A model generated the notes under the pieces. The model did not search any database. It saw only the letters and a program-made list of their open reading frames with translations, and had not been told where the DNA came from. DNA of 64,000 nt, from assembly GCF_006547065.1 (NCBI RefSeq), contig NZ_CP041243.1, positions 2,247,001-2,311,000 on the forward strand. Reading direction: 5' to 3'. A program made the translations under genes and the position numbers. Positions 44,863 through 52,657 of the stretch are shown here, one piece after another (positions within the stretch are counted from its first letter, which is position 1; each line of letters opens with the position of its first letter). Source of the DNA: Brevundimonas sp. M20. GTDB lineage: Bacteria > Pseudomonadota > Alphaproteobacteria > Caulobacterales > Caulobacteraceae.

Positions 44863-46452
44863 TTGCGGGGTCTCTCCGTAAGCGAAAGCGTCCGTCCCGA
44901 TCTGGAACACATCCCTGTGGTTGATACGAACAGGCCCCGTCTGAAGGTCTCCCGTGCGGGGATCGTGCTCATCAAGAGCTTCGAGAGCTTCCGGCCGCGC
45001 GCCGTGCGGCGCGAGGACGGACGCTGGGTGATCGGTTATGGCCACACCGCCTCGGCCCGCGAGGGGCTGACGGTAGGCGAGGCGGATGCGGAACTGCTGC
45101 TGCAATACGACCTGATCCCGGTGGCCAAGGCCCTGAACGAACAGGTCCAAGCCCCGCTGAACCAGCACCAGTTCGACGCCCTGGCCAGTTTCGCCGTGTC
45201 GGTGGGCGTGGACCGCTTCCTGGGCTCGGACGTGCTGAAGCGCGTCAATGCGGGACAGACGGGCGAGGCCGCCGACGCCCTGATCGGCTGGCCGGAGACG
45301 GTGACGGCGGATGCGGCCCTGCGTCGCCGGGCGGCGGAGCGGGCGCTGTTCGTGGCCGATCCGGCCGCGCCGGTGCTGCTGTCCGACCTGCTGGCCGCGC
45401 CCCTGCCCCCGCCGCCGGTGATGGTTACGCCGGAGGCCGTCGAGACTGTCGAACCGGAGCCGGTCGGTGGACCTGTCGCCGAAACGGCGAACGACCCCGC
45501 GCCGCTGAGCCGCGCCGCCGCCGTGGCCTCGCTGCTGGGCGAGCCGCATGCGCCGGAGGCGGAGCCTGAAGCGCCCGTCGAAAGTCCCGCGCCGGAACCG
45601 GAAGTCGAAGTTACGCCCGAGCCTGTGGAGCCCGAGCCGGGCCCCGAAGCCGTCGCCACGCCCAGGCCGCTGCCGCTGCCGTCCGTCTGGGCGCCGCAAA
45701 AGCGGGCCGATGTGAGCGAGGCGCCGAACGCCGCCTTCTTCCAGCGGTATTCGCCTTATTCGACCCTGGCGGTCGGGCCTCTGCCGGGGTTCCCGACGCT
45801 GGGGCCGGTCGCCGAACCGGAGGTCGAGCCCGAGCCGGTCGCGGAACCTGAGCCGGTCGCCGAAGCGGAAGCGCCCGTCATCGCCGAGGCGCCGGGCGAG
45901 GCCGCCCAGCCTGAGCCGGCGCCGGAGCCGGTGGCCGAAGCCGTCGAGGCCCCGGCGGCCGCGCCGGTCGAGCCGCTGATCGTCGCCGCTGCACGAGCAG
46001 AAGCGCCCGTCGAACTGCCGGTCTTCGGACAGGCCCCGACGGCCTCGCCCTTTCCCCCGCTGGAGCTGACCCCGGCGGTCGAGGCGGACTTCGTCGAGGT
46101 CGACCGTCCCGTCTGGGGCGCCGAACAGCGCGAACCGGCGACCGGGACCGAAGAAACGGTGCTGTTCGAGGACGAACCGCCGCTGGCGGTGCTGCGTCAC
46201 GAGGTGGAGCCCGCCGCACCGCGCCGCTTCGACTGGATCGAGACCGGCCCCTACATGATCATGGGCGGGCTGGGTCTGTTCTCGTGCGCCGCCTCGGCGG
46301 CGGCCTTCCGCAAGGCCATGTCCGACCGCTCGCCGCTGGACGACTTCTCGGTGATCGCCTGGGTTCTGGCCCTGATCGGCGTGATCTGCGTGGGCGTCTC
46401 GGCCTGGAACCTGTACCGCAAGGCCGGGAAGCGGGCCGACGACGAGGGCTGA
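44863..46452 (+). CDS. GH24 lysozyme domain with C-terminal membrane anchor
   Basis: About 529 residues. Residues 30-165 are a phage-T4/endolysin-type GH24 lysozyme (LIKSFESFRP with the candidate catalytic Glu, WVIGYGHTASA, LNQHQFDALASFAVSVG). A long Glu/Pro/Ala-rich spacer (about 185-450) with repeated EPEPVAE-like units follows. Two C-terminal membrane helices (MIMGGLGLFSCAASAAAF and IAWVLALIGVICVGVSAW). Start TTG 44863 is uncertain; GTG 44917 is an alternative. No holin or phage genes are nearby, so it is probably a host cell-wall enzyme. Confidence 0.8.
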   Translation: MRGLSVSESVRPDLEHIPVVDTNRPRLKVSRAGIVLIKSFESFRPRAVRREDGRWVIGYGHTASAREGLTVGEADAELLLQYDLIPVAKALNEQVQAPLNQHQFDALASFAVSVGVDRFLGSDVLKRVNAGQTGEAADALIGWPETVTADAALRRRAAERALFVADPAAPVLLSDLLAAPLPPPPVMVTPEAVETVEPEPVGGPVAETANDPAPLSRAAAVASLLGEPHAPEAEPEAPVESPAPEPEVEVTPEPVEPEPGPEAVATPRPLPLPSVWAPQKRADVSEAPNAAFFQRYSPYSTLAVGPLPGFPTLGPVAEPEVEPEPVAEPEPVAEAEAPVIAEAPGEAAQPEPAPEPVAEAVEAPAAAPVEPLIVAAARAEAPVELPVFGQAPTASPFPPLELTPAVEADFVEVDRPVWGAEQREPATGTEETVLFEDEPPLAVLRHEVEPAAPRRFDWIETGPYMIMGGLGLFSCAASAAAFRKAMSDRSPLDDFSVIAWVLALIGVICVGVSAWNLYRKAGKRADDEG

Positions 46453-46582
46453 GACGGAGTTCAACTCACCTCGTAAGGTGAGCTTGACCGATGGCGTTCA
46501 TCGTTATCGGGGCAAGCTCACCCCAAGCTATTTTTTGGCGACTGCCGCTGGAACAAGGAACGGCGTTAGACCTTAGAGGGTC

Positions 46583-46756
46583 ATGACCCGTGACGAACAA
46601 ATCATCGAACTCGCCGCCCGTGCCAAAGCCGCTTTCAAGGAGCTTGGCGACGCCATTGCAGCCGCTGCCCCTGATGCCGACAAAGAAGTGATCGCTGATA
46701 AGTGCAACGCGATCTCTGACCAGATCGCAGAGTTGGGCGCCTGGGACCTCCCTTAG
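46583..46756 (+). CDS. Very small hypothetical protein
   Basis: 57 residues, MTRDEQIIELAARAKAAFKE, helical and acidic to neutral, ending ISDQIAELGAWDLP. A hairpin (GGTGAGCTTG/CAAGCTCACC) lies upstream at about 46478-46520, between the lysozyme gene and this one. No family. Coding status rests on open length and a helical amphipathic pattern only. Confidence 0.5.
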   Translation: MTRDEQIIELAARAKAAFKELGDAIAAAAPDADKEVIADKCNAISDQIAELGAWDLP

Positions 46757-46839
46757 AACCAAGGCGCCTACGCCTGCATCGTCATAGCGTCCCTTCCCGT
46801 CGCTTTCGCTCCGGAAAGGAATGGGCTACCTCGCCGTGC

Positions 46840-48000
46840 ATGAGCATTCCCTTCGCGCCCCAATCCATGGAATTCGGCCTCGGCGAGAACGCTGACGCCA
46901 TCCGCGACACCACCGCCCGCTGGGCCGCCGACCGGCTGGCGCCGCGCGCCGCCGAGATCGACGAGAAGAACGAATTCGCCCGCGACCTGTGGCCCGAGAT
47001 GGGCGAGCTGGGCCTGCACGGGATCACCGTCGAGGAAGAGTACGGCGGCCTGGGCATGGGCTACCTCGAACACGTCGTGGCGATGGAGGAGGTGTCGCGC
47101 GCCTCGGCCTCGATCGGCCTGAGCTACGGCGCCCACTCCAACCTGTGCGTCAATCAGATCCGTCGCTGGGGCACCGCCGAGCAGAAGGCGAAGTATCTGC
47201 CCAAGCTGATCTCGGGCGAGCATCTGGGGTCGCTGGCCATGTCGGAGGCCGGATCGGGCTCGGACGTGATGTCGATGCGCACCCGCGCCGAAAAGAAGGG
47301 CGACCGCTACGTCCTGAACGGCACGAAATTCTGGATCACCAACTCGCCCACCGCCGACACCCTGGTGGTCTATGCCCGCACGGGCGAGGGGAACGGCGGC
47401 GTCACCGCCTTCCTGATCGAGAAGGGAATGAAGGGTTTCAGCGTCTCCAAGAAGCTGGACAAGATGGGCATGCGCGGGTCGGACACCGCCGAGCTGGTGT
47501 TCGAGGACTGCGAAGTTCCGGAAGAGAACGTCATGGGCGGCGAAGGGCGCGGCGCGGCGGTGCTGATGAGCGGCCTGGACTATGAGCGCGCCGTGCTGTC
47601 GGGCGGTCCGCTGGGCATCATGCAGGCCGCGCTGGACGTGGTCCTGCCCTACGTCCGCGACCGCAAGCAGTTCGGCAAGGCCATCGGCAGCTTCCAGCTG
47701 ATGCAGGCCAAGGTCGCCGATATGTATGTGGCCCTGAACAGCGCCCGCGCCTACGTCTATGCCGTCGCCCGCGCCTGCGATCAGGGCAAGACCACCCGTT
47801 ACGACGCGGCGGGCGCGATCCTGCTGGCGTCTGAAAACGCGGTGAAGGTGTCGCTGGAGGCCGTGCAGGCCCTGGGCGGCGCCGGCTACACCAAGGAGTG
47901 GCCGGTCGAAAGGCTGGTCCGCGACGCCAAGCTGTACGACATCGGCGCCGGGACGAACGAGATCCGGCGGTTCCTGATCGGGCGTGAGCTGCTGGGGTAA
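46840..48000 (+). CDS. liuA: Isovaleryl-CoA dehydrogenase
   Basis: 386-residue acyl-CoA dehydrogenase. It oxidises isovaleryl-CoA to 3-methylcrotonyl-CoA, the substrate of LiuBD. Motifs: LAMSEAGSGSDVMSM, FWITNSP, and LDYERAVLSGGPLGIMQA, whose Glu matches the helix-G catalytic base characteristic of isovaleryl-CoA dehydrogenases. FAD-dependent; electrons go to ETF. Unusually it is about 38 kb from liuBCD. Confidence 0.9.
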   Translation: MSIPFAPQSMEFGLGENADAIRDTTARWAADRLAPRAAEIDEKNEFARDLWPEMGELGLHGITVEEEYGGLGMGYLEHVVAMEEVSRASASIGLSYGAHSNLCVNQIRRWGTAEQKAKYLPKLISGEHLGSLAMSEAGSGSDVMSMRTRAEKKGDRYVLNGTKFWITNSPTADTLVVYARTGEGNGGVTAFLIEKGMKGFSVSKKLDKMGMRGSDTAELVFEDCEVPEENVMGGEGRGAAVLMSGLDYERAVLSGGPLGIMQAALDVVLPYVRDRKQFGKAIGSFQLMQAKVADMYVALNSARAYVYAVARACDQGKTTRYDAAGAILLASENAVKVSLEAVQALGGAGYTKEWPVERLVRDAKLYDIGAGTNEIRRFLIGRELLG

Positions 48001-48038
48001 GGCCTTTCAAAACTGCCGTTCAGTGCTACCTTAAGACC

Positions 48039-48245
48039 ATGAGCAAGTCCGCCGGACATTATTCGGGGTGGGTGAAGCGTAGCGCCGCGACGGGCCGCTT
48101 TACCGCGCCGATCGGGCAGACGACGACCGGCAGGGGCTTCAAGGTCGTCAAGTTCGCTACGCCTCGCAGAATTGACGATGAGAAGCTGAGCGCCGCCTTG
48201 GCCTCTGGCCGGTTTGCAAAGGGCGCTCGTGAGCCGGGCGCCTAA
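48039..48245 (+). CDS. Small basic hypothetical protein
   Basis: 68 residues, MSKSAGHYSGWVKRSAATGR onward. The core VKRSAATGRF recalls a widespread group of 60-75 residue proteins with an RSaxTGRF motif and no known role. It overlaps the next gene by 17 bp, suggesting a co-translated pair. Confidence 0.65.
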   Translation: MSKSAGHYSGWVKRSAATGRFTAPIGQTTTGRGFKVVKFATPRRIDDEKLSAALASGRFAKGAREPGA

Positions 48246-48852
48246 CGGCTACCGAAAATCCGTCTTTGTGAACGCGCCGTTCTCCGACGATCGTCGCGAC
48301 GTCTTCGATGCAATCATCTTCGCGACACTGGCCTGCGGCTTCACACCCCGGTGTGCGCGCGAGTTCGACAATGCGGGGCAGGCTCGCCTAGACAAGATCA
48401 TCGCGCTGATCCGCGACTGCCATCTGGGCATCCACGACATCTCCTTCATGGAGCTGGATGAGGGCTTGCCGAGGTTCAACATGCCGTTTGAACTGGGCAT
48501 CTTCCTCGGGGCGGATCGCTTCGGGCTGAAATGGATAGGTCAGAAGGCCTGCACGATTTTCGACCGGGAGCCTTTCCGGTACCAGCGCGCGCTGTCGGAC
48601 ATCGCGGGACAGGATATCCGTGCTCACAATTGCGAGCCGGAACGGGCAAGCCGCGAAACCCGAAGCTGGCTCGCCCACCACTCCCGTCAGGGCGACCAAC
48701 TCCCCGGTGCGCAGACGATATGGACCATGCACACCCAGTTCGAAGCAGAACTGCCTGACCTCGCCGCAGCCTCCCTGCGGGAAGCCGGTGAACTGACGTT
48801 TGTGGAGCGTCGGCACATCGCCACGGAGTGGTTGCGGGTTCGTCTGGCCTGA
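48229..48852 (+). CDS. Uncharacterised Rossmann-like protein, possible defence effector
   Basis: 207 residues. Ordered motifs: SVFVNAPFSDDRRDVFDAI (12-30), CGFTPRCAREFDN, KIIALIRDCHLGIHDISFME, LPRFNMPFELGIFLGADRFG, YQRALSDIAGQDIRAHN. I recognise this as a recurrent bacterial family without assigned function. The FVNxPF start and the conserved Asp/Glu pattern recall nucleoside-deoxyribosyltransferase or TIR-like Rossmannoid enzymes, which is an inference. GTG at 48229 is preferred; TTG 48214 is possible. A strong terminator follows. Confidence 0.7.
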   Translation: MSRAPNGYRKSVFVNAPFSDDRRDVFDAIIFATLACGFTPRCAREFDNAGQARLDKIIALIRDCHLGIHDISFMELDEGLPRFNMPFELGIFLGADRFGLKWIGQKACTIFDREPFRYQRALSDIAGQDIRAHNCEPERASRETRSWLAHHSRQGDQLPGAQTIWTMHTQFEAELPDLAAASLREAGELTFVERRHIATEWLRVRLA

Positions 48853-48856
48853 TTCT

Positions 48857-48900
48857 GGAAAGGCCCGCCCCGGCGCTGGCCGGAGCGGGCCTTTCCTTTT
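48857..48900 (+). terminator. Strong terminator
   Basis: GGAAAGGCCCGC...GCGGGCCTTTCC stem with inner CCGGC/GCCGG, then TTTT. It ends the 48039-48852 gene pair and separates it from the convergent DUF3617 gene. Confidence 0.9.
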
Positions 48901-48914
48901 GCATAAGGCGCCGA

Positions 48915-49400
48915 TCAGGTGGCCGGACAGTCGCCGAGGCGTTCGCCGGTCATGGTGACGGTGGTTTCGGCCATGTTGGGGGCCGGGGCCGGGTCCATCT
49001 TCGTGTTCACCGTCATGACGTAGCGGCTGTTGAAGTCGCCGGTCACGCGGATGGTGCTGTCAGCCTTCATGCCCTGCATGGTGCAGGTGGAGCTGGAGAC
49101 CATGGCGTCACCGTCACGGGTGAAGGGCTGGGTGGTGCAATTTGCGCCGGGGGTCCGGTTTCCACCGGGCGCCTCGAAGGTGGCGCTCTGGATGCAGGTC
49201 TCGACCGGCGCCATGGCCGGGGCGCCGCCGGGCATGCCGGACATTTCAGTGGTCACTCTCCAGAGCCCGGGCCTGGGACCGTTCATCATCTCCGCCGCCG
49301 AAGGAGCCGCGCTGTCCGCAGTCGCTTCCGTCTTGGCCTCGCCGCCTTGGCCGCAGGCCGCCAGGCCGAGCGCGAGCGCGCCCGAGATCATGGTCCGCAT
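48915..49400 (-). CDS. DUF3617 family lipoprotein
   Basis: 161 residues. Signal with lipobox LAAC (MRTMISGALALGLAAC), then the DUF3617 pattern PGLWRVTTEMSGMPG...CTMQGMKADSTIRVTGDF with conserved Cys residues. Periplasmic; function unknown. ATG at 49400 is chosen for the signal peptide; longer starts run antisense to the next gene. Confidence 0.85.
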   Translation of the reverse strand: MRTMISGALALGLAACGQGGEAKTEATADSAAPSAAEMMNGPRPGLWRVTTEMSGMPGGAPAMAPVETCIQSATFEAPGGNRTPGANCTTQPFTRDGDAMVSSSTCTMQGMKADSTIRVTGDFNSRYVMTVNTKMDPAPAPNMAETTVTMTGERLGDCPAT

Positions 49401-49527
49401 GTCGTCGTTCCCTCCACCGGTCCTGTCGCCGGCACAGGTCCAATGACGAAAGTCACGGTGCGTTCCCGCAACAGGCGAGGAACCAGCCGCCTTCCCACAG
49501 CTTTGGCCTTTTTGACGGAGGTGTCCG

Positions 49528-49722
49528 ATGCCCGCCAAGTCCTCCGCACAGCAGAAGGCCGCCGGCGCCGCCCTGAGCGCCAAACGCGGCGACATCCCGA
49601 AATCGAAGCTGAAAGGCGCGTCGAAATCCATGGTCGAATCGATGACCGAAAAGGAGCTGGAGGACCTGGCTCACACCCCGCGCAAGGGGAAGAAGGAGCA
49701 TGCGCCGCAGGGCCGTTCCTGA
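49528..49722 (+). CDS. DUF3008 family protein
   Basis: 64 residues, MPAKSSAQQKAAGAALSAKR with SKSMVESMTEKELEDLAHTP as in DUF3008. Lys-rich and hydrophilic; unknown, possibly stress related. A GGAGG site precedes the ATG. Confidence 0.87.
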   Translation: MPAKSSAQQKAAGAALSAKRGDIPKSKLKGASKSMVESMTEKELEDLAHTPRKGKKEHAPQGRS

Positions 49723-49824
49723 ACCTGCGGTGTCGCATGGACGTTTCTTAAGTGGCGTAACGGCATAGCCGCGCCTAGATCAGTTCTTCCAGCCGCTTTC
49801 GCCCCCGGAAACGCCCGTCAGCCG

Positions 49825-50505
49825 ATGCCCGACTACGATTATCAGGCCGACACACGCCCGTTCTCACAGGTGATCGAGGACATCGGGGCGAAGAACGATC
49901 CCAAGCTCTACATCGGCGAACTGATCAATGCGTTCGGGGAGCGCGGATTCGGCGCGACCCTGCTGTTCTTCGGCCTGCTGAACATGGTGTTCGGCGCGGT
50001 GCCGGGGACGACGACGGTGCTGGGCGCGCCGATGCTGCTGATCGGCGTTCAGCTGGTGACCCGCCGGGACCAGCTGTGGATGCCGAGATGGCTGTTGGCC
50101 CGGTCCATTGAGCGGGCCACCTACCGCGAGGCCGTCGCCAAGGTGCTGAGCCCGCTGCGCAAGGTCGAGCGGCTGGCCCGGCCGCGGCTGGAGGTGATGA
50201 CCAACGAGCTGTCGGAAATCCTGATCGGCGTGGCCATCGTGCTGATCGCCGCGGTGCTGATGCTGCCGATTCCGGGCGGAAATTTCGTGCCGTCCTTCAT
50301 CATGTCGATGTTCGGTTTCGGCCTGTTGCAGCGCGACGGGCTGGCGGTGCTGGTCGGCTGGGCGGCGGTGGCGCTGGTCGCGATGGGCGGCGTGGTGGTC
50401 TGGCTGGCCTGGGAATGGGTGGCCCCCTACCTGCTGCCGGTCTGGCACTGGCTGCTGAGCTGGCCGGCGGAGCTCTGGCACGCGGTCACCGGCCTGTTCT
50501 CCTGA
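49825..50505 (+). CDS. exoD: ExoD family membrane protein (exopolysaccharide synthesis)
   Basis: 226 residues with about four to five membrane helices. ExoD pattern: GERGFGATLLFFGLLNMVFG, GTTTVLGAPMLLIGVQLV, LPIPGGNFVPSF. The family is named for a Sinorhizobium exopolysaccharide/alkaline-tolerance gene; biochemical role unknown. Confidence 0.85.
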   Translation: MPDYDYQADTRPFSQVIEDIGAKNDPKLYIGELINAFGERGFGATLLFFGLLNMVFGAVPGTTTVLGAPMLLIGVQLVTRRDQLWMPRWLLARSIERATYREAVAKVLSPLRKVERLARPRLEVMTNELSEILIGVAIVLIAAVLMLPIPGGNFVPSFIMSMFGFGLLQRDGLAVLVGWAAVALVAMGGVVVWLAWEWVAPYLLPVWHWLLSWPAELWHAVTGLFS

Positions 50506-50530
50506 CATCGGATCCCGGGCTGAAACGCGA

Positions 50531-50560
50531 GACGCCGGAGAGGTGAACCTCTCCGGCGCC
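50531..50560. terminator. Shared hairpin between exoD and flagellin gene
   Basis: GCCGGAGAGG/CCTCTCCGGC with loop TGAA, placed between the convergent stops at 50505 and 50579. No T-tract of note. Confidence 0.7.
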
Positions 50561-50578
50561 TGCGAGAACCTGGTGTGA

Positions 50579-51406
50579 TTACTGGAACAGCGACAGGACC
50601 AGCTGCGGCGTCTGGTTGGCGATGGACAGGGCCTGCACCCCCAGCTGCTGCTTCGTCTGCAGGGCCTGGAGCTTGGCGCTTTCCTTCGCCAGATCGGCGT
50701 CGACCAGATTACCGACCCCCGATTCCAGCGCGTCCGACAGCTTGCCGACGAACGTCAGGTGGGTGGTCAGCGCCTTCGACTTGGTGCCCAGACGCGCCAG
50801 GGCGCCCGAGACGTTGTCGATGGAGGCGTTCACGGCCGTGAGGGCCGCTTGCGACTTGGTCAGCGTTTCGATCGATTGCGTCGCCGCGACCGTAACCGTG
50901 GTGCTACCCAGAGCCATGACTTCAGCCGGGACCGTCAGGGTCGCGGTGCCCTCGGCGTTGGCCAGAGCCGTGAAACCGTCCGCAGCGGTCTTCAGCAGGT
51001 TGACCCCGTTGAAGGTGGCGTTGTTGGTCACAGAGGCGATCTGGTCACGAAGGGCCTTGAAGTCCTCGTTCAGGGCGGCGCGGGCCGCGGTCTTGAGCGA
51101 CTTGTCAGTCGCCGCGAGAGCTTTCTCCTTCATCTGCAGCAAGAGGTCGGAGACCGTCTCGCCCGCCGCCATGGCCACATCGGTCGCGGCGACGCCGCGG
51201 TCGAGTGACTGTTTCACCGCGTTCAGCGCCCCGATATCGGCACGTTGGCCCTGGGCGATAGCCCAGATGGCCCCGTTGTCCTTCGCCGACGAAATCTTCA
51301 GGCCGGTGTTGATGCGGCTCTGCGTCGTCGCCAGCTGGGCGTTGGTCGCGTTCAGGTTCTGGAGCGCCACTTGAGCGCCCACGTTGGTGTTGACCGACAT
51401 AACCAT
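50579..51406 (-). CDS. Flagellin
   Basis: 275 residues with conserved D0/D1 ends: SVNTNVGAQVALQNLNATNA, SRINTGLKISSAKDNGAIWA, and the C-terminal VQALSIANQTPQLVLSLFQ. The short central part gives the alphaproteobacterial size (about 28 kDa). Start MVMSVNTN at 51406. A sigma-54 promoter candidate is at 51484-51498. FlaF and FlbT genes upstream and flmG beyond them form a Caulobacter-like flagellin control and glycosylation module. Confidence 0.93.
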   Translation of the reverse strand: MVMSVNTNVGAQVALQNLNATNAQLATTQSRINTGLKISSAKDNGAIWAIAQGQRADIGALNAVKQSLDRGVAATDVAMAAGETVSDLLLQMKEKALAATDKSLKTAARAALNEDFKALRDQIASVTNNATFNGVNLLKTAADGFTALANAEGTATLTVPAEVMALGSTTVTVAATQSIETLTKSQAALTAVNASIDNVSGALARLGTKSKALTTHLTFVGKLSDALESGVGNLVDADLAKESAKLQALQTKQQLGVQALSIANQTPQLVLSLFQ

Positions 51407-51483
51407 CGGGTAGTTCCTTCCATTCTGGTCGGTTGTGAAGGGCCTTCTGGCCCTAGAACCGGTTCTGGTTCGCGCACGCCCTC

Positions 51484-51498
51484 GCAAGGATCGCGCCG
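51484..51498 (-). promoter_or_regulatory. Sigma-54 type promoter of the flagellin gene
   Basis: Reverse strand CGGCGCGATCCTTGC aligns with TGGCACRNNNNTTGC (GG at -24, GC at -12, exact spacing), 78 bp before the ATG. The leader that follows holds AGAACCGGTTCT and AGGGCC/GGCCCT hairpins, possible sites for FlbT action. Confidence 0.7.
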
Positions 51499-51589
51499 CG
51501 CTAAACCGTTGATTTGAATGGAAGGACGGGGGCGCAGGGGCTGCCGGTGGGCAGAATTGGCCGGGCGTCAGAAGGACTTTATGCGGACC

Positions 51590-51741
51590 TTCTCCCTCCC
51601 CGTCCCGGGGAAGGGATGTCGGCGCGAAGCGACGACAGGGTGGGGGCGGCCCGGCGAAGAGAGCGCGGCTGCCTTGCCTTAGCCCTCCCCACCCGGCTTC
51701 GCCTGCGGCTTAGCCACCCTCCCCGGGACGGGGAGGGAGAA
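51590..51741. repeat. 152-bp palindrome-ended repeat between flagellin and flaF
   Basis: TTCTCCCTCCCCGTCCCGGGG (51590-51610) pairs with the inverse ending at 51741 over about 24 bp. Inside, GGGTGGGGGCGG faces CCCTCCCCACCC. It sits 8 bp after the flaF stop and with the flagellin promoter fills the 342-bp gap. Confidence 0.8.
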
Positions 51742-51748
51742 TTGCGGG

Positions 51749-52114
51749 TTACGCCGCCTGCTGGCCGGGGCCGGCGAGGCCTTGCATGATGGATTTGTTG
51801 ATCTCGATCAGGGTCTCGAAATCGTTGTCCCCGCGCATGATCTCGGACGAGTGACGGCCGACGAACAGGCTGATCGAGATGATCTGCGCCCGCAGCGGCA
51901 TGGCCATGGCGTTGTTGGGGTCCGAGCAGTCGGTGGCGAGCGCCGACCACAGGCGGCGGTTCCAGTCGAGCGCCTCGATCCGGGTCTTGATATCCGACGG
52001 GTCAGCGGTCGAGGCCTGCATCAGCGCCCGGGTCACCTGCCCGAACAGCCGATACTCCGCCTCGCGCGGGGTCTCAGCCCGCGTCGCCGCGGTTTTGTAC
52101 GCCTGAAGCGACAT
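51749..52114 (-). CDS. flaF: Flagellar biosynthesis regulator FlaF
   Basis: 121 residues, FlaF family ([55 protein letters not shown]). In Caulobacter FlaF is needed for flagellin secretion/synthesis and opposes FlbT. It overlaps the end of flbT by 41 bp. Confidence 0.92.
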   Translation of the reverse strand: MSLQAYKTAATRAETPREAEYRLFGQVTRALMQASTADPSDIKTRIEALDWNRRLWSALATDCSDPNNAMAMPLRAQIISISLFVGRHSSEIMRGDNDFETLIEINKSIMQGLAGPGQQAA

Positions 52115-52496
52115 TCGCCAGACCTTCCTCGTAATCCACCAGTTTGCGGGCCGACATCAGGGCTTTGTAGTATTCGCGGGCCATCACGTGACGCGAGGCC
52201 GCGACGCACTCGGACAGGACGTCCGGGTTGCGCGAGGCGCCCATGAACTCGGTCAGGCGCAGCGCGAATTCGTCATAGACCTTGGGGGCCGAAGCCTCGT
52301 CCAGGTACATCATCATGACGGGGAAATAGATGCGCTTGGCGGGGGTGTCGGCCTCCGCCTGCTGCATGATGTCCTTCTCGCGCAGGACGCTGGCCTTGTT
52401 CTGAAGGATCAGCACGCCGCGACGGTCGCCGTTCTGGACGACAGCCCCGTTCAGAACAAATTTCTCGCCCGGTTTGAGCGACAGCTTCAACGGCAT
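52074..52496 (-). CDS. flbT: Flagellin post-transcriptional regulator FlbT
   Basis: 140 residues: [51 protein letters not shown]. In Caulobacter FlbT represses flagellin translation through the mRNA leader. Start at 52496 fits the family. Together with flaF it is transcribed toward the flagellin gene. Confidence 0.93.
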   Translation of the reverse strand: MPLKLSLKPGEKFVLNGAVVQNGDRRGVLILQNKASVLREKDIMQQAEADTPAKRIYFPVMMMYLDEASAPKVYDEFALRLTEFMGASRNPDVLSECVAASRHVMAREYYKALMSARKLVDYEEGLANVASGVQNRGDAG

Positions 52497-52657
52497 ATTG
52501 GGCGTCTTTCCCCTCGGGCCCGGCATACGGTTCTAGAAAGCCGGGAACCAACGCAGGCTAAACAGACGTGGTTAACCATCTCTTGTGAGGCGAGGGCGTC
52601 ATATCCCCTAAATCGCACCGCGTTCCCTGAATCGCAGTCCATCGCCCGAGTCCGCCC

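Noticed and set aside
44248..46464. A 738-codon reverse open frame opposite mgtE and the lysozyme gene
   Set aside because: Arg/Gly-rich shadow translation. Both forward genes have recognisable domains.
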